A model generated the notes under the pieces. That model was not told the DNA's origin, did not search any database, and saw only the letters and a program-made list of their open reading frames with translations. A stretch of DNA of 64,000 nt from contig NZ_WEZG01000004.1 of assembly GCF_009176975.1 (NCBI RefSeq), positions 186,001 to 250,000 on the forward strand. Reading direction: 5' to 3'. Position 1 is the stretch's first letter; each line of letters opens with the position of its first letter. This stretch comes from Aureimonas psammosilenae (GTDB taxonomy: Bacteria > Pseudomonadota > Alphaproteobacteria > Rhizobiales > Rhizobiaceae). A program made the translations under genes and the position numbers. Shown here in pieces: positions 42,218 to 50,833 of the stretch.

Positions 42218-42996
42218 TGGAGAGCGAATCGCTGCTGCGTGTCGACAGGATTTCGAAAAGCTACCATCAGCATCAGGTGCTGAAGAGCATCAGCCTCGAT
42301 GTCCAGGCCGGCGAGGTCACCTGCATCGTCGGACCGTCCGGGTCCGGCAAGTCGACCCTGCTCCGCTGCCTCAACCGCCTGGAAACGCCGGACGAGGGCG
42401 TCGTCTACCTGGAAGGCGCGCCGGTCGGCCTCCACTGGAAGGGCGGCAAGCTCTACGAGATGGCGCCGAACCAGCTCGCCGCCCAGCGCCAGCACATGGG
42501 CATGGTGTTCCAGGGCTTTCATCTCTTCGCGCACAAGACGGCGCTGGAAAACATCATCGAGGCGCCGATGGTGGTGAAGGGCGTGCCGCGCGAGACGGCG
42601 GTGCGCGAGGCGATGGCGCTTCTCGACAAGGTCGGACTTCGCGAACGCGCCGACTATTATCCGCGCCAGCTTTCCGGCGGCCAACAGCAGCGTGTCGCCA
42701 TTGCCCGTTCGCTGGCCATGCAGCCGAAGGTCATGCTTTTCGACGAACCGACCTCGGCGCTTGATCCCGAACTCGTCGGCGAGGTGCTCACCGTCATGCG
42801 CCGGCTCGCCGAAGACGGCATGACGATGGTCGTCGTGACGCATGAAATGGCGTTTGCGAGAGACGTCGCCGATACGCTCGTCTTTATGGATGGCGGGGTC
42901 GTGGTGGAGAGCGGTCCGCCGCAGGACGTCATGTCGAACCCACAGCACACGCGAACCAAAGCCTTTCTGTCGCGCGTTCTCGAACCCGCCGCCTGA
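42217..42996 (+). CDS. Amino-acid-type ABC transporter ATP-binding protein
   Basis: 259 residues from ATG 42217 (GTG 42214 possible; GGGAG 8 bases upstream). Walker [10 protein letters not shown] (about 37-45), Q-loop in [11 protein letters not shown], signature [16 protein letters not shown] (about 149-164), Walker [15 protein letters not shown] (about 169-182), and the H-loop VVVTHEM. This is the GlnQ/HisP type and drives the importer of the previous two genes. The next gene starts 22 bases downstream and is likely in the same transcript. Confidence 0.92.
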   Translation: MESESLLRVDRISKSYHQHQVLKSISLDVQAGEVTCIVGPSGSGKSTLLRCLNRLETPDEGVVYLEGAPVGLHWKGGKLYEMAPNQLAAQRQHMGMVFQGFHLFAHKTALENIIEAPMVVKGVPRETAVREAMALLDKVGLRERADYYPRQLSGGQQQRVAIARSLAMQPKVMLFDEPTSALDPELVGEVLTVMRRLAEDGMTMVVVTHEMAFARDVADTLVFMDGGVVVESGPPQDVMSNPQHTRTKAFLSRVLEPAA

Positions 42997-43018
42997 CATT
43001 TCTCATTCCGGTCGCAAG

Positions 43019-43966
43019 ATGCAGTTCATCGACGCCGAGGCGGTCCACCGCCTTCTCGACTATCCGAGCCTCATCGCCGCCTTGCGCGAAGCGCATCGCA
43101 TGAATGCCATGCCGGCTTCGCAGGCCCTCGTCATGGACGAGCCGGGCGCGGGGGAGAACAAATTCGTCTCGCTCCTTGCCTGGGCCGGCGGCGACGTCGT
43201 CGCCTCGAAGCTCGTCGGCGTCTTTCCCGGCAACCTGTCGCTTCGCGAGCCCCAACCCTCCGTGCAGGGCCTCGTCGCGCTCTTCGACGGGCGGACCGGC
43301 GCCCCGCTCGGCGTTTGCGACGGAACCTCGCTGACCTTCCGAAAGACGGCCGCCGATTCCGCGCTGGGAGCGAGTTTCCTCGCCCGCCAGGATGCAGAGG
43401 TGCTGCTCGTTCTCGGCGCTGGCGGACTCGCACCGCATGTCATCGAAGCTCACCGGGCCGCGCGCCCGTCCCTCCGCCGCGTCCTCGTCTGGAACCGGAC
43501 AATGCAGCGGGCCGAAGCGCTCGTCGCGGAACTCGGACCGGCTGTCGAAGCAGAAGCGGTCATCGATCTCGATGCAGCCTTGGGAGAAGCCGACATCGTG
43601 TCGGCGGTAACGATGGCAACGGTGCCGATCATCCGCGGTGCCAGGCTTAAACCCGGTGCGCATGTGGACCTTATCGGCGCCTATCGCCCCGACATGCGCG
43701 AGGCGGACGACGACGTGGTGCGGCGCGCGCGACTCTTCGTCGATACGCGCAGCGGCTGCACGGGCTCGGGCGAGATCGCCGACCCTCTGGCACGCGGTCT
43801 GATCTCCATCGATGACATCGAAGCCGATCTTTTCGAGCTATGCGCCGGCACGCACGAAGGTCGCCGTTCACCGGACGAGATCACCATGTTCAAGAATGTC
43901 GGCGGCGCACATCTCGACCTATTCACGGCGCGCCATCTCCTCGCCCGGGCGAGAGCGGACGGCTGA
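43019..43966 (+). CDS. Ornithine cyclodeaminase/mu-crystallin family enzyme
   Basis: 315 residues. The N-terminus MQFIDAEAVHRLLDYPSLIA is typical, and FVSLLAWAGGDVVASKLVGV contains the substrate-binding Lys. The Rossmann fold shows LLVLGAGGLAPHVIEAHRAA (about 123-142) and VLVWNRTMQRAEALVAEL. This family includes ornithine and lysine cyclodeaminases and imine (ketimine) reductases. Placed between a fructosamine importer and lysine-degradation genes, it most plausibly turns lysine into L-pipecolate, or reduces piperideine-2-carboxylate to it. That step is otherwise missing. The specific reaction is inference. Confidence 0.85.
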   Translation: MQFIDAEAVHRLLDYPSLIAALREAHRMNAMPASQALVMDEPGAGENKFVSLLAWAGGDVVASKLVGVFPGNLSLREPQPSVQGLVALFDGRTGAPLGVCDGTSLTFRKTAADSALGASFLARQDAEVLLVLGAGGLAPHVIEAHRAARPSLRRVLVWNRTMQRAEALVAELGPAVEAEAVIDLDAALGEADIVSAVTMATVPIIRGARLKPGAHVDLIGAYRPDMREADDDVVRRARLFVDTRSGCTGSGEIADPLARGLISIDDIEADLFELCAGTHEGRRSPDEITMFKNVGGAHLDLFTARHLLARARADG

Positions 43967-44107
43967 AGGCGCCGTCATTCCCGCTTGGAATGGCAATCGC
44001 GAACAGCCGGTCCGGACATTCCTGCAAGAACGCCTTCGCCTTCCGGCTTGAAAATGCGGACTCGAAGAACATTCGAACCGTGAAGCTCGTCGTCCTTCGG
44101 CCCGGGC

Positions 44108-44998
44108 TCACGCTGCGGTGACGCGCCTCAGCCACTGTCGAAAAGCCTGCAATGGCGGGAAGGCCGTGCGCTTGCTCGGCCATGCGAGATAGTAGCGCTC
44201 AGTGCTTTCCATCGGGGCGTCCAGCGGCTCCACCAAGTCGCCGCGGGCCAGTTCCGCTTCGATGAGAAAGCGGGGCAGCAGCGCGACGCCGAGCCCGCCG
44301 ATAGCCGCCTGGGACGCGATGGCGAACTGATCGATCAGCATTCCCGAAAGCGGCGGGAAAACCACGCCTTGGTTACGAAACCAGCGCTCCCAGGCATCCG
44401 GCCGGCTTTCCAGATGGATGAGCGGCACCTCTAGAAGACCCTCCGGACGCGACAGATCGAATTTCCTTGCCAGCGCTTGGCTGCAGGCCGGAACGACGGT
44501 CTCGCTCATCAGGAAGTCGAGTTCGGCGCCGGGCCAATGCGGCGCGCCGAAATGAATAGCTGCGTCGAGCTGATCCTCGCCGAAGTCGAACCTTGCGAGA
44601 CGCGTCGAAAGGTTCAGGGTGATCCCGGGATTGGTCTCGGTGAACTGCGGTAGCCGCGGAGCCAGCCACCGCGTTCCGAATGTCGGCAAGATCCCGAGCT
44701 TCAAGGTTCCTCCGGTCGGATTGGCCTTGAAATTCAACGTAGCCTTCGAGATGCGCGACAAGGCTTCGCGAATTTCCTGGGCATAGGCCTCGCCGGCGAG
44801 CGTCAAGGTCACTGTCTGCCTTTCGCGCACGAAGAGATTCGATCCCACCGCCTCCTCCAGCGCCCTGACCTGCCGGCTGATCGCGCTCTGCGTCAGATGC
44901 AGTTCGGCTGCCGCTGCGGTGAAGCTCTGATGCCGAGCCGCGGCCTCGAAGGCACACAGGAGCGACATCGATGGAAGGAACCGCCGCGAAACACTCAT
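44108..44998 (-). CDS. LysR-family (GcvA-like) transcriptional regulator
   Basis: 296 residues from ATG 44998. The N-terminal LysR helix-turn-helix is complete (LLCAFEAAARHQSFTAAAAEL, HLTQSAISRQVRALEEAVGS), followed by an effector-binding domain (LKLGILPTFGTRWLAPRLPQ). It resembles GcvA-type regulators. It is divergent from the HglS operon, the usual arrangement for LysR activators, and the 175-base gap between the start codons has the space and A/T content for its binding sites (TTCAATTCATGACATGATAC near 45050). It likely activates the 45.2-53.6 kb operon in response to a lysine catabolite. Confidence 0.9.
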   Translation of the reverse strand: MSVSRRFLPSMSLLCAFEAAARHQSFTAAAAELHLTQSAISRQVRALEEAVGSNLFVRERQTVTLTLAGEAYAQEIREALSRISKATLNFKANPTGGTLKLGILPTFGTRWLAPRLPQFTETNPGITLNLSTRLARFDFGEDQLDAAIHFGAPHWPGAELDFLMSETVVPACSQALARKFDLSRPEGLLEVPLIHLESRPDAWERWFRNQGVVFPPLSGMLIDQFAIASQAAIGGLGVALLPRFLIEAELARGDLVEPLDAPMESTERYYLAWPSKRTAFPPLQAFRQWLRRVTAA

Positions 44999-45173
44999 GC
45001 CGCCCTCAGCCTGCGTCCACCGACCTTGGGTTCGATGGCGAGTCATTCATTCAATTCATGACATGATACCTCATCATCGTTTGAACGCGGAACGCATCCC
45101 TTCCAAAATGGTGGAGGATCGTGGGCACCCCTGCCCGCAATTTCGAGCCTATGCGGAACCGGCGACGAGCGAG

Positions 45174-46577
45174 ATGATGAACGAGCGCACATTCGTTGAT
45201 GCCGACGAGATCCGGACACGCTTCTCGCGCAGGATGTCAGACATGTACCGCTCCGAGGTGCCTCAATACGGCACACTCATGGAGCTCGTTGCCGATGTGA
45301 ATGCTGCGACGCTGACTGCAAGCCCGGCCTTGAAGGCCGATCTCGAGCGCACCGACGATCTCGAACGCATCGGGTTGGAGCGGCATGGCGCCATCCGTCT
45401 CGGCACGGCGGAGGAACTCTTCACCATCCGCCGGCTCTTCGCCGTCATGGGAATGGTGCCGGTCGGCTATTACGATCTCTCCGTCGCTGGCGTCCCGGTC
45501 CATTCCACCGCCTTCCGGCCGGTGCGTGCGGAGAATCTTGCCCGCAATCCGTTCCGCGTCTTCACCTCCCTCCTGCGTCTCGAACTGATCGAGGAGGAGG
45601 CCCTTCGTGCCGAAACCGCCGCCATCCTCGCGCGGCGTCGCATCTTCACGCCCGGCGCATTGGCACTGATCGAGCGGTTCGAGGCGACGGGCGGGCTGAC
45701 CTCGACCGAGGCCGACGACTTCGTGCGCGAGGCCGTGGAAACCTTTCGTTGGCATTCGGAAGCGACCGTCGATGCCGACACCTACGCGCGGCTCTCCAAG
45801 GTTCACCGGCTTATCGCCGATGTCGTCTGCTTCAAGGGCCCGCATATCAACCACTTGACGCCGCGCACGCTCGACATCGACGCCGTGCAACACGCGATGC
45901 CGGCGCACGGCATCGCGGCCAAGGACGTCATCGAGGGACCGCCGACGCGCCGCTGCCCGATCCTCCTGCGCCAGACGAGTTTCAAGGCGCTGGAGGAGCC
46001 GATCCGCTTCCAGGGCGAAGGCGAAGGACAAGCCGGCACGCACACGGCGCGCTTCGGCGAGATCGAACAGCGGGGTCTGGCGCTCACCCGAAAGGGCCGC
46101 GCCCTCTACGACGAGCTTTTGTCCAGCGTCCGCGACGCCGGGGGCCAGGGCAATGCCGGCGTGGACTACGCCCGCCGGCTCACCGAAGCTTTCGCTTCCT
46201 TCCCGGACGACTACGAGACGCTCCGCCGCGAGGGTTTCGGCTATTTCCGATATGTCCTGACGGACAAAGGCGACCAGGTCAGCTCCGCCGGCCTCGACTC
46301 GATGCCGATCGAGGCGCTCATGGCGAGCGGCTATGTCGATGCCTATCCGATCGTCTACGAGGATTTCCTGCCCGTCTCTGCGGCCGGCATCTTCCAGTCC
46401 AATCTCGGCGGACATGAGCAGCGCAGCTTTGCTGCCAACGCCAATCAGGGCGCCTTCGTCGAAGCTCTCGGTTCGGCCGTTGAAGACGAGTTCGCCGTTT
46501 ACGAGAAAGCCGAGGCGCGGTCGATCGCGAGCGTTCGGGCCGGCCTTCGCCACGCCCTCCACCATAGCGCCGCCTGA
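45174..46577 (+). CDS. hglS: 2-oxoadipate dioxygenase/decarboxylase (DUF1338, HglS-like)
   Basis: 467 residues from ATG 45174 (ATG 45177 also possible). Iron-dependent VOC-fold enzymes of this family turn 2-oxoadipate plus O2 into D-2-hydroxyglutarate and CO2 in the bacterial lysine pathway. Visible DUF1338 hallmarks: SEVPQYGTLMELVADVN near the start, YYDLSVAGVPVHSTAFRPV (metal-ligand His in VHST), KGPHINHLTPRTLDI, RQTSFKALEEPI and YEDFLPVSAAGIFQSNLGG. Length fits the family. It is the first gene of a five-gene operon with the dehydrogenase that uses its product directly downstream, 4 bases away, which strongly supports the assignment. Confidence 0.9.
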   Translation: MMNERTFVDADEIRTRFSRRMSDMYRSEVPQYGTLMELVADVNAATLTASPALKADLERTDDLERIGLERHGAIRLGTAEELFTIRRLFAVMGMVPVGYYDLSVAGVPVHSTAFRPVRAENLARNPFRVFTSLLRLELIEEEALRAETAAILARRRIFTPGALALIERFEATGGLTSTEADDFVREAVETFRWHSEATVDADTYARLSKVHRLIADVVCFKGPHINHLTPRTLDIDAVQHAMPAHGIAAKDVIEGPPTRRCPILLRQTSFKALEEPIRFQGEGEGQAGTHTARFGEIEQRGLALTRKGRALYDELLSSVRDAGGQGNAGVDYARRLTEAFASFPDDYETLRREGFGYFRYVLTDKGDQVSSAGLDSMPIEALMASGYVDAYPIVYEDFLPVSAAGIFQSNLGGHEQRSFAANANQGAFVEALGSAVEDEFAVYEKAEARSIASVRAGLRHALHHSAA

Positions 46578-46581
46578 CGTC

Positions 46582-49515
46582 ATGGAGGGGAGGCGCATCC
46601 TTCTGGATGAAGAGCCGGATTTCACCGGTTTCGCGCGCAATCTCGCCTCCGAAGGCTTTGCCGGCGACGTCACGGATGGGGTCGCGCAGCGCCTCCTCGC
46701 TGCGACGGACAACAGCATCTATCAAGTCCGCCCGGCATTGGTGCTCCACCCTAAATTGGGTCCGGACCTCAACGCCGCGGTCCGGGCGGCCTGTCGCACG
46801 CCTGGCCCCGCGGTTGCGTTGACCGCGCGGGGCGGCGGCACCGGCACGAATGGGCAGTCGCTGACGCGCGGTGTCGTCGTCGATATCTCGCGCCACATGA
46901 ACCGCATCCTCCGCCTCGATGCCGAGGCGCGGCTCGTGACGGTGGAGCCGGGTGTCGTGCTCGATCAGCTCAACGCGGCTCTTGCCCCGTACGGCCTGTT
47001 CTTCCCGCCTTCGGTCTCCACCGCCTCGCGCGCGACGCTCGGCGGGATGGTGGCGACCGATGCCTCGGGCAAGGGCTCGCGCATCTACGGCAAAACGTCC
47101 GCCTGGATCGAAGCGCTCGACATCGTCCTGTCGGACGGCAACGATTGGACGGTGCGCGCAATGCCGATCGCGGAAGCCGAGGCAATCGCCCTGAGGCCCG
47201 ATCTCGTCGGCGCGATACACCGAACCGTGCTCGACATCGTCCGCGACAAAGCCGAAACGATTGCTCGCGTATTTCCCGGCCTGAACCGCAGCCTGACCGG
47301 CTACAATCTCGAAGGGGTGATCCGCCCGGACGGGCTCTTCGACCTCTCCTTCCTCCTAGCGGGATCGGAAGGCACGCTCGCGATTACCAAATCGATCACC
47401 TTGCGGCTCGCCCCACAGCCGAAGCTGAAGGCTCTGGTCGTTGCGCGCTACGCCTCCTTCGATACGGCGCTGCGCGACGTCCAGAACCTTCTCGCGGCGG
47501 AGCCTTCGGCGATCGAGGTGCTCGACGATAAGGTCCTGGCGCTGGCATCCCAGGATATCCTCTGGACGGGCATCGAAGGCGTCCTGGGGGGCAGGGCGTC
47601 CGAGCCGGTCATGGGTCTGAACTTCATCGAATTCGTTGCCGAAGACGAAGCGACGCTGACGGCTTCGCTGGCGGCGGCGCAAGCGCTTTTGGCCGCCTCG
47701 CCGCATCGGGCGATGGACTGGAAACTCCTGCGCGATGCGGGAACGATCCGGCGGCTCTGGCAGCTGCGCGAGAAGTCGGTGGGCCTTCTCGGCCGGCTCG
47801 ATGGCAAGCGCCAGGGCACGGCCTTCGTCGAAGATACGGCCGTGCCGCCGGAGCGCCTCGCCGATTACGTCGCCGACTTCCGCTCCATCCTCGACCGTCA
47901 TGAGCTTCGCTACGGCATGTTCGGTCATGCCGATGTCGGCTGTCTCCATGTGCGCCCTGCGCTCGACATGACCGATCCGGCCGACGCGCGCATGATCCGG
48001 CTCCTCTCGGACGAGATAGCCTCGCTGACGAAGTCCTATGACGGCCTGCTCTGGGGCGAGCACGGACGCGGCTTCCGGGGCGAGTATTCGCCGCTCTTCT
48101 TCGGTCCCGAACTCTATCCGGCGCTGGAGGCGATCAAGGCCGCCTTCGATCCCGCCGACATGTTCAACCCCGGCAAGCTCGCCTCGCCGAACGGAACGGG
48201 CCGAGTAGACCCGATCGACGGCGTGCCGCTGCGGGGCGAGGCCGACCGGGCAATCGACGCCGAGCGGGCCGCGGCCTTCGATCGCGCGCTCGCCTGCAAC
48301 GGCAATGCCGCTTGTCACTCCTGGGCGCTCTCGGAACCGATGTGCCCGTCCTACAAGGCGACGCGAGACCGCGTGCAGTCACCGAAGGGCCGCGCGGTGC
48401 TCCTGCGGGAATGGGCTCGGCTCTCTTCCGAGCGCGACCGGGGCTCGCCCGTCGCGCCTGAACTGGAGACTGTCGCCGCCGCGCTGAAGACGAGCCTCGA
48501 CACCTGCCTGTCCTGCCAGGCCTGCACCAGCCAATGTCCGGTGAAGGTCGACGTGCCGACGATGCGCTCCCGCTTCCTGGCGGACTACTATCGCACGCGG
48601 TCTCGCCCATTGCGCGACCGTCTGATGGGGCGGATGGAGCTGGCGCTGCCGCTGGCGCGCCGCTTTCCGCGTCTCGCCAATGCGCTTCTTTCGGCGGCTC
48701 CAGTGCGGCGCGGCATCGGGCGACATCTCGGCCTCGTGGATCTGCCGGCGCTGCGTCCGGCGCGCGACATTAGAAGGACGTCGGCGTCCTCCTTCGCCCG
48801 CAAGGTCGTGCTCCTTCGCGACAGCTTCACCGCCTCCTTCGACGGCGCCGTCCACGAAGCGGCCGTTGGCGTCTTGGAGCGCCTAGACTACGAGGTGATC
48901 TCCTCGCCTGTCTGGCGGAACGGCAAGCCGGAGCACGTCCTTGGATTCTCTGATCGTTTCGCCCGCAAAGCCGAACGTGCCCAGATCATGCGGGAGCGGC
49001 TCGGAGCGGATGGGGTTCCGCTCGTCAGCCTCGACGCCGCGACGGGCCTCCTGTTCGAGCGGGAGTACCAAGCCTGTGCGCCACGATCCGAAGCGCCCCG
49101 GGTCCAAGCGATCGAAGCCTTTTTGGCCAAGGCCCTCGACGAAGGTGGACTGACCGAGGCGCAAGGCGCATCCGAAAGCGAATTCCGGCTGCATCTTCAC
49201 TGCACCGAACGCACGGCACGCCCTGAGACGGGAGCGACATGGCTGAAGGTCCTGGCGCATTTCGGCTTGAAGGCGAGCGTTCCCTCGCTTGGCTGTTGCG
49301 GCATGGCAGGCATGTTCGGCCACGAAGCCGAGCATGCGGCACTGTCGCGCACGATCTTCGACCAGAGTTGGATACCGGCCCTGGCTGAACATACGCCGGG
49401 GATGATCCTGGCGACGGGCTTTTCCTGCCGCTGCCAGACGAAGCGCTTTGCGGGCTTTCGCCCCGCCCATCCGATCGAAGCGATCGCGACGAGACTTGGA
49501 GTCCGAGCCCCATGA
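46582..49515 (+). CDS. FAD/Fe-S D-2-hydroxyglutarate-type dehydrogenase (YdiJ-like)
   Basis: 977 residues. Three parts: an FAD-binding PCMH domain (about 40-220; ARGGGTGTNGQSLTRGVVVD), the FAD-linked oxidase C-terminal domain (about 260-545; MFGHADVGCLHVRP, GEHGRGFRGEYSP), and an Fe-S region with C573, C578 and C588 (ACNGNAACHSWALSEPMCPS) and C642-x2-C645-x2-C648-x3-C652 (CLSCQACTSQCP). A late GCCGMAGMFG motif belongs to the CCG domain. YdiJ-type enzymes of about 1000 residues oxidise D-2-hydroxyglutarate to 2-oxoglutarate, which fits as the HglS product. The start ATG lies 4 bases after the HglS stop; its stop overlaps the next ATG. Confidence 0.85.
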   Translation: MEGRRILLDEEPDFTGFARNLASEGFAGDVTDGVAQRLLAATDNSIYQVRPALVLHPKLGPDLNAAVRAACRTPGPAVALTARGGGTGTNGQSLTRGVVVDISRHMNRILRLDAEARLVTVEPGVVLDQLNAALAPYGLFFPPSVSTASRATLGGMVATDASGKGSRIYGKTSAWIEALDIVLSDGNDWTVRAMPIAEAEAIALRPDLVGAIHRTVLDIVRDKAETIARVFPGLNRSLTGYNLEGVIRPDGLFDLSFLLAGSEGTLAITKSITLRLAPQPKLKALVVARYASFDTALRDVQNLLAAEPSAIEVLDDKVLALASQDILWTGIEGVLGGRASEPVMGLNFIEFVAEDEATLTASLAAAQALLAASPHRAMDWKLLRDAGTIRRLWQLREKSVGLLGRLDGKRQGTAFVEDTAVPPERLADYVADFRSILDRHELRYGMFGHADVGCLHVRPALDMTDPADARMIRLLSDEIASLTKSYDGLLWGEHGRGFRGEYSPLFFGPELYPALEAIKAAFDPADMFNPGKLASPNGTGRVDPIDGVPLRGEADRAIDAERAAAFDRALACNGNAACHSWALSEPMCPSYKATRDRVQSPKGRAVLLREWARLSSERDRGSPVAPELETVAAALKTSLDTCLSCQACTSQCPVKVDVPTMRSRFLADYYRTRSRPLRDRLMGRMELALPLARRFPRLANALLSAAPVRRGIGRHLGLVDLPALRPARDIRRTSASSFARKVVLLRDSFTASFDGAVHEAAVGVLERLDYEVISSPVWRNGKPEHVLGFSDRFARKAERAQIMRERLGADGVPLVSLDAATGLLFEREYQACAPRSEAPRVQAIEAFLAKALDEGGLTEAQGASESEFRLHLHCTERTARPETGATWLKVLAHFGLKASVPSLGCCGMAGMFGHEAEHAALSRTIFDQSWIPALAEHTPGMILATGFSCRCQTKRFAGFRPAHPIEAIATRLGVRAP

Positions 49516-50795
49516 GGAACGATCCGCGCAGCCACGGCCTCTGGGAAAATTCTGCCCCACCGGCTCCGGTGACGAAGGCGCTGGCGGATGAAGTTCAGGC
49601 CGACGTCGCGGTGATCGGCGGTGGCTTCACCGGCTGTTCGGCGGCGCTGCATCTGGCGGAAGGCGGCGTCGATGTCGCCGTGCTGGAAGCAGAGGAGATC
49701 GGCTTCGGCGGCTCGGGCCGCAATGTCGGCCTCGTCAATGCCGGCATGTGGGTGATGCCGGACGATCTACCCGGCGCGCTGGGCGAGGTGTATGGCGAGC
49801 GGCTGCTGCGCCTTCTCGGCGATGCGCCGCGCACCGTCTTCGACCTCGTCGAGAAGCATGGCATCGATTGCGAGGCCGAACGGCAGGGTACGCTCCATTG
49901 CGCGGTCGGGGCGAAGGGCCTTGCCGAGTTGCGGGAGCGCGAGCGGCAATGGCGGGAGCGCGGCGCGCCCGTCCGCCTGCTGGATGCCGAGGAAACCGCC
50001 GCCAAGGTCGGTACCAGAGCCTATGCCGGCGCGCTGCTCGACAAGCGGGCCGGCACGATCCAGCCGCTCGCCTATGCGCGGGGCCTTGCCGGCGCGGCGA
50101 TCGCGGCGGGCGCGAAGCTCTTTACGAGAAGTCCGGTCGTCTCGGCGACGGACGAGGGGCGGACTTGGGCATTGCGGACCCCGAACGGCACGGTGCGCGC
50201 GAGGGCCGTCGTCGTCGCGACGGATGCCTATGCGTCCGGCATCTGGCCGGAAGTCCGTCAGGAGCAGCTGCATCTGCCTTATTTCAACATGGCGACACCG
50301 CCGCTCGGAGACAATGTGCGGCGCTCCATCCTGCCGGAGCGCCAGGGCGCCTGGGACACCAAGGAGATCCTGTCGTCCTTCCGCTTCGACCGAGCGGGTC
50401 GGCTCGTCTTCGGCTCGGTCGGGGCGCTGCGCGGGCCAGGTCAAGCAATCCATCGCGACTGGGGCCGGCGATCCCTCGCCAGGCTCTTCCCGCAACTCAG
50501 CGGGATCGATTTCGAATATCAATGGTACGGCAAGATCGGCATGACGGCGAACAGCCTACCGCGCTTCCACCGCCTCGGGCGCGACGTCTTGTCCTTCAGC
50601 GGCTATAACGGCCGGGGCATCGCGCCGGGAACGGTGTTCGGCCGCTGTCTCGCCGACCTCCTCCTGGGAAGGATTTCCGAGGCCGAGCTTCCGCTGCCCG
50701 TCACCGAAATCGAGACCGTGCCGCGCCGGGCCATACGCGAAGCCTATTACGAGGTTGGCGCGCAAGTCGCCCATCTTGCCGGCGCTCGATTCTAA
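49512..50795 (+). CDS. FAD-dependent oxidoreductase, AmaA-like L-pipecolate oxidase
   Basis: 427 residues; ATG overlaps the previous stop (ATGA). The N-terminus binds FAD: DVAVIGGGFTGCSAALHLAE (about 34-53), then EIGFGGSGRNVGLVNAGMWV. DAO-family layout with the C-terminal GRGIAPGTVFGR. The opening HGLWENSAPPAP and the sequence around GSGRNVG resemble AmaA of Pseudomonas, which oxidises L-pipecolate to piperideine-6-carboxylate. The adjacent AmaB-like dehydrogenase acts on that product. Pipecolate as substrate is inferred from family and neighbour. Confidence 0.82.
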   Translation: MRNDPRSHGLWENSAPPAPVTKALADEVQADVAVIGGGFTGCSAALHLAEGGVDVAVLEAEEIGFGGSGRNVGLVNAGMWVMPDDLPGALGEVYGERLLRLLGDAPRTVFDLVEKHGIDCEAERQGTLHCAVGAKGLAELRERERQWRERGAPVRLLDAEETAAKVGTRAYAGALLDKRAGTIQPLAYARGLAGAAIAAGAKLFTRSPVVSATDEGRTWALRTPNGTVRARAVVVATDAYASGIWPEVRQEQLHLPYFNMATPPLGDNVRRSILPERQGAWDTKEILSSFRFDRAGRLVFGSVGALRGPGQAIHRDWGRRSLARLFPQLSGIDFEYQWYGKIGMTANSLPRFHRLGRDVLSFSGYNGRGIAPGTVFGRCLADLLLGRISEAELPLPVTEIETVPRRAIREAYYEVGAQVAHLAGARF

Positions 50796-50833
50796 ACTTC
50801 TCGCCGCATCCAAACGACAGGACCGACCAAGAC

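Noticed and set aside
49512-50795. Glycine oxidase or D-amino-acid dehydrogenase assignment
   Set aside because: The fold is shared, but the N-terminal HGLWENSAPPAP, the GSGRNVGLVNAG segment and the adjacent amaB gene point to an AmaA-type pipecolate oxidase.
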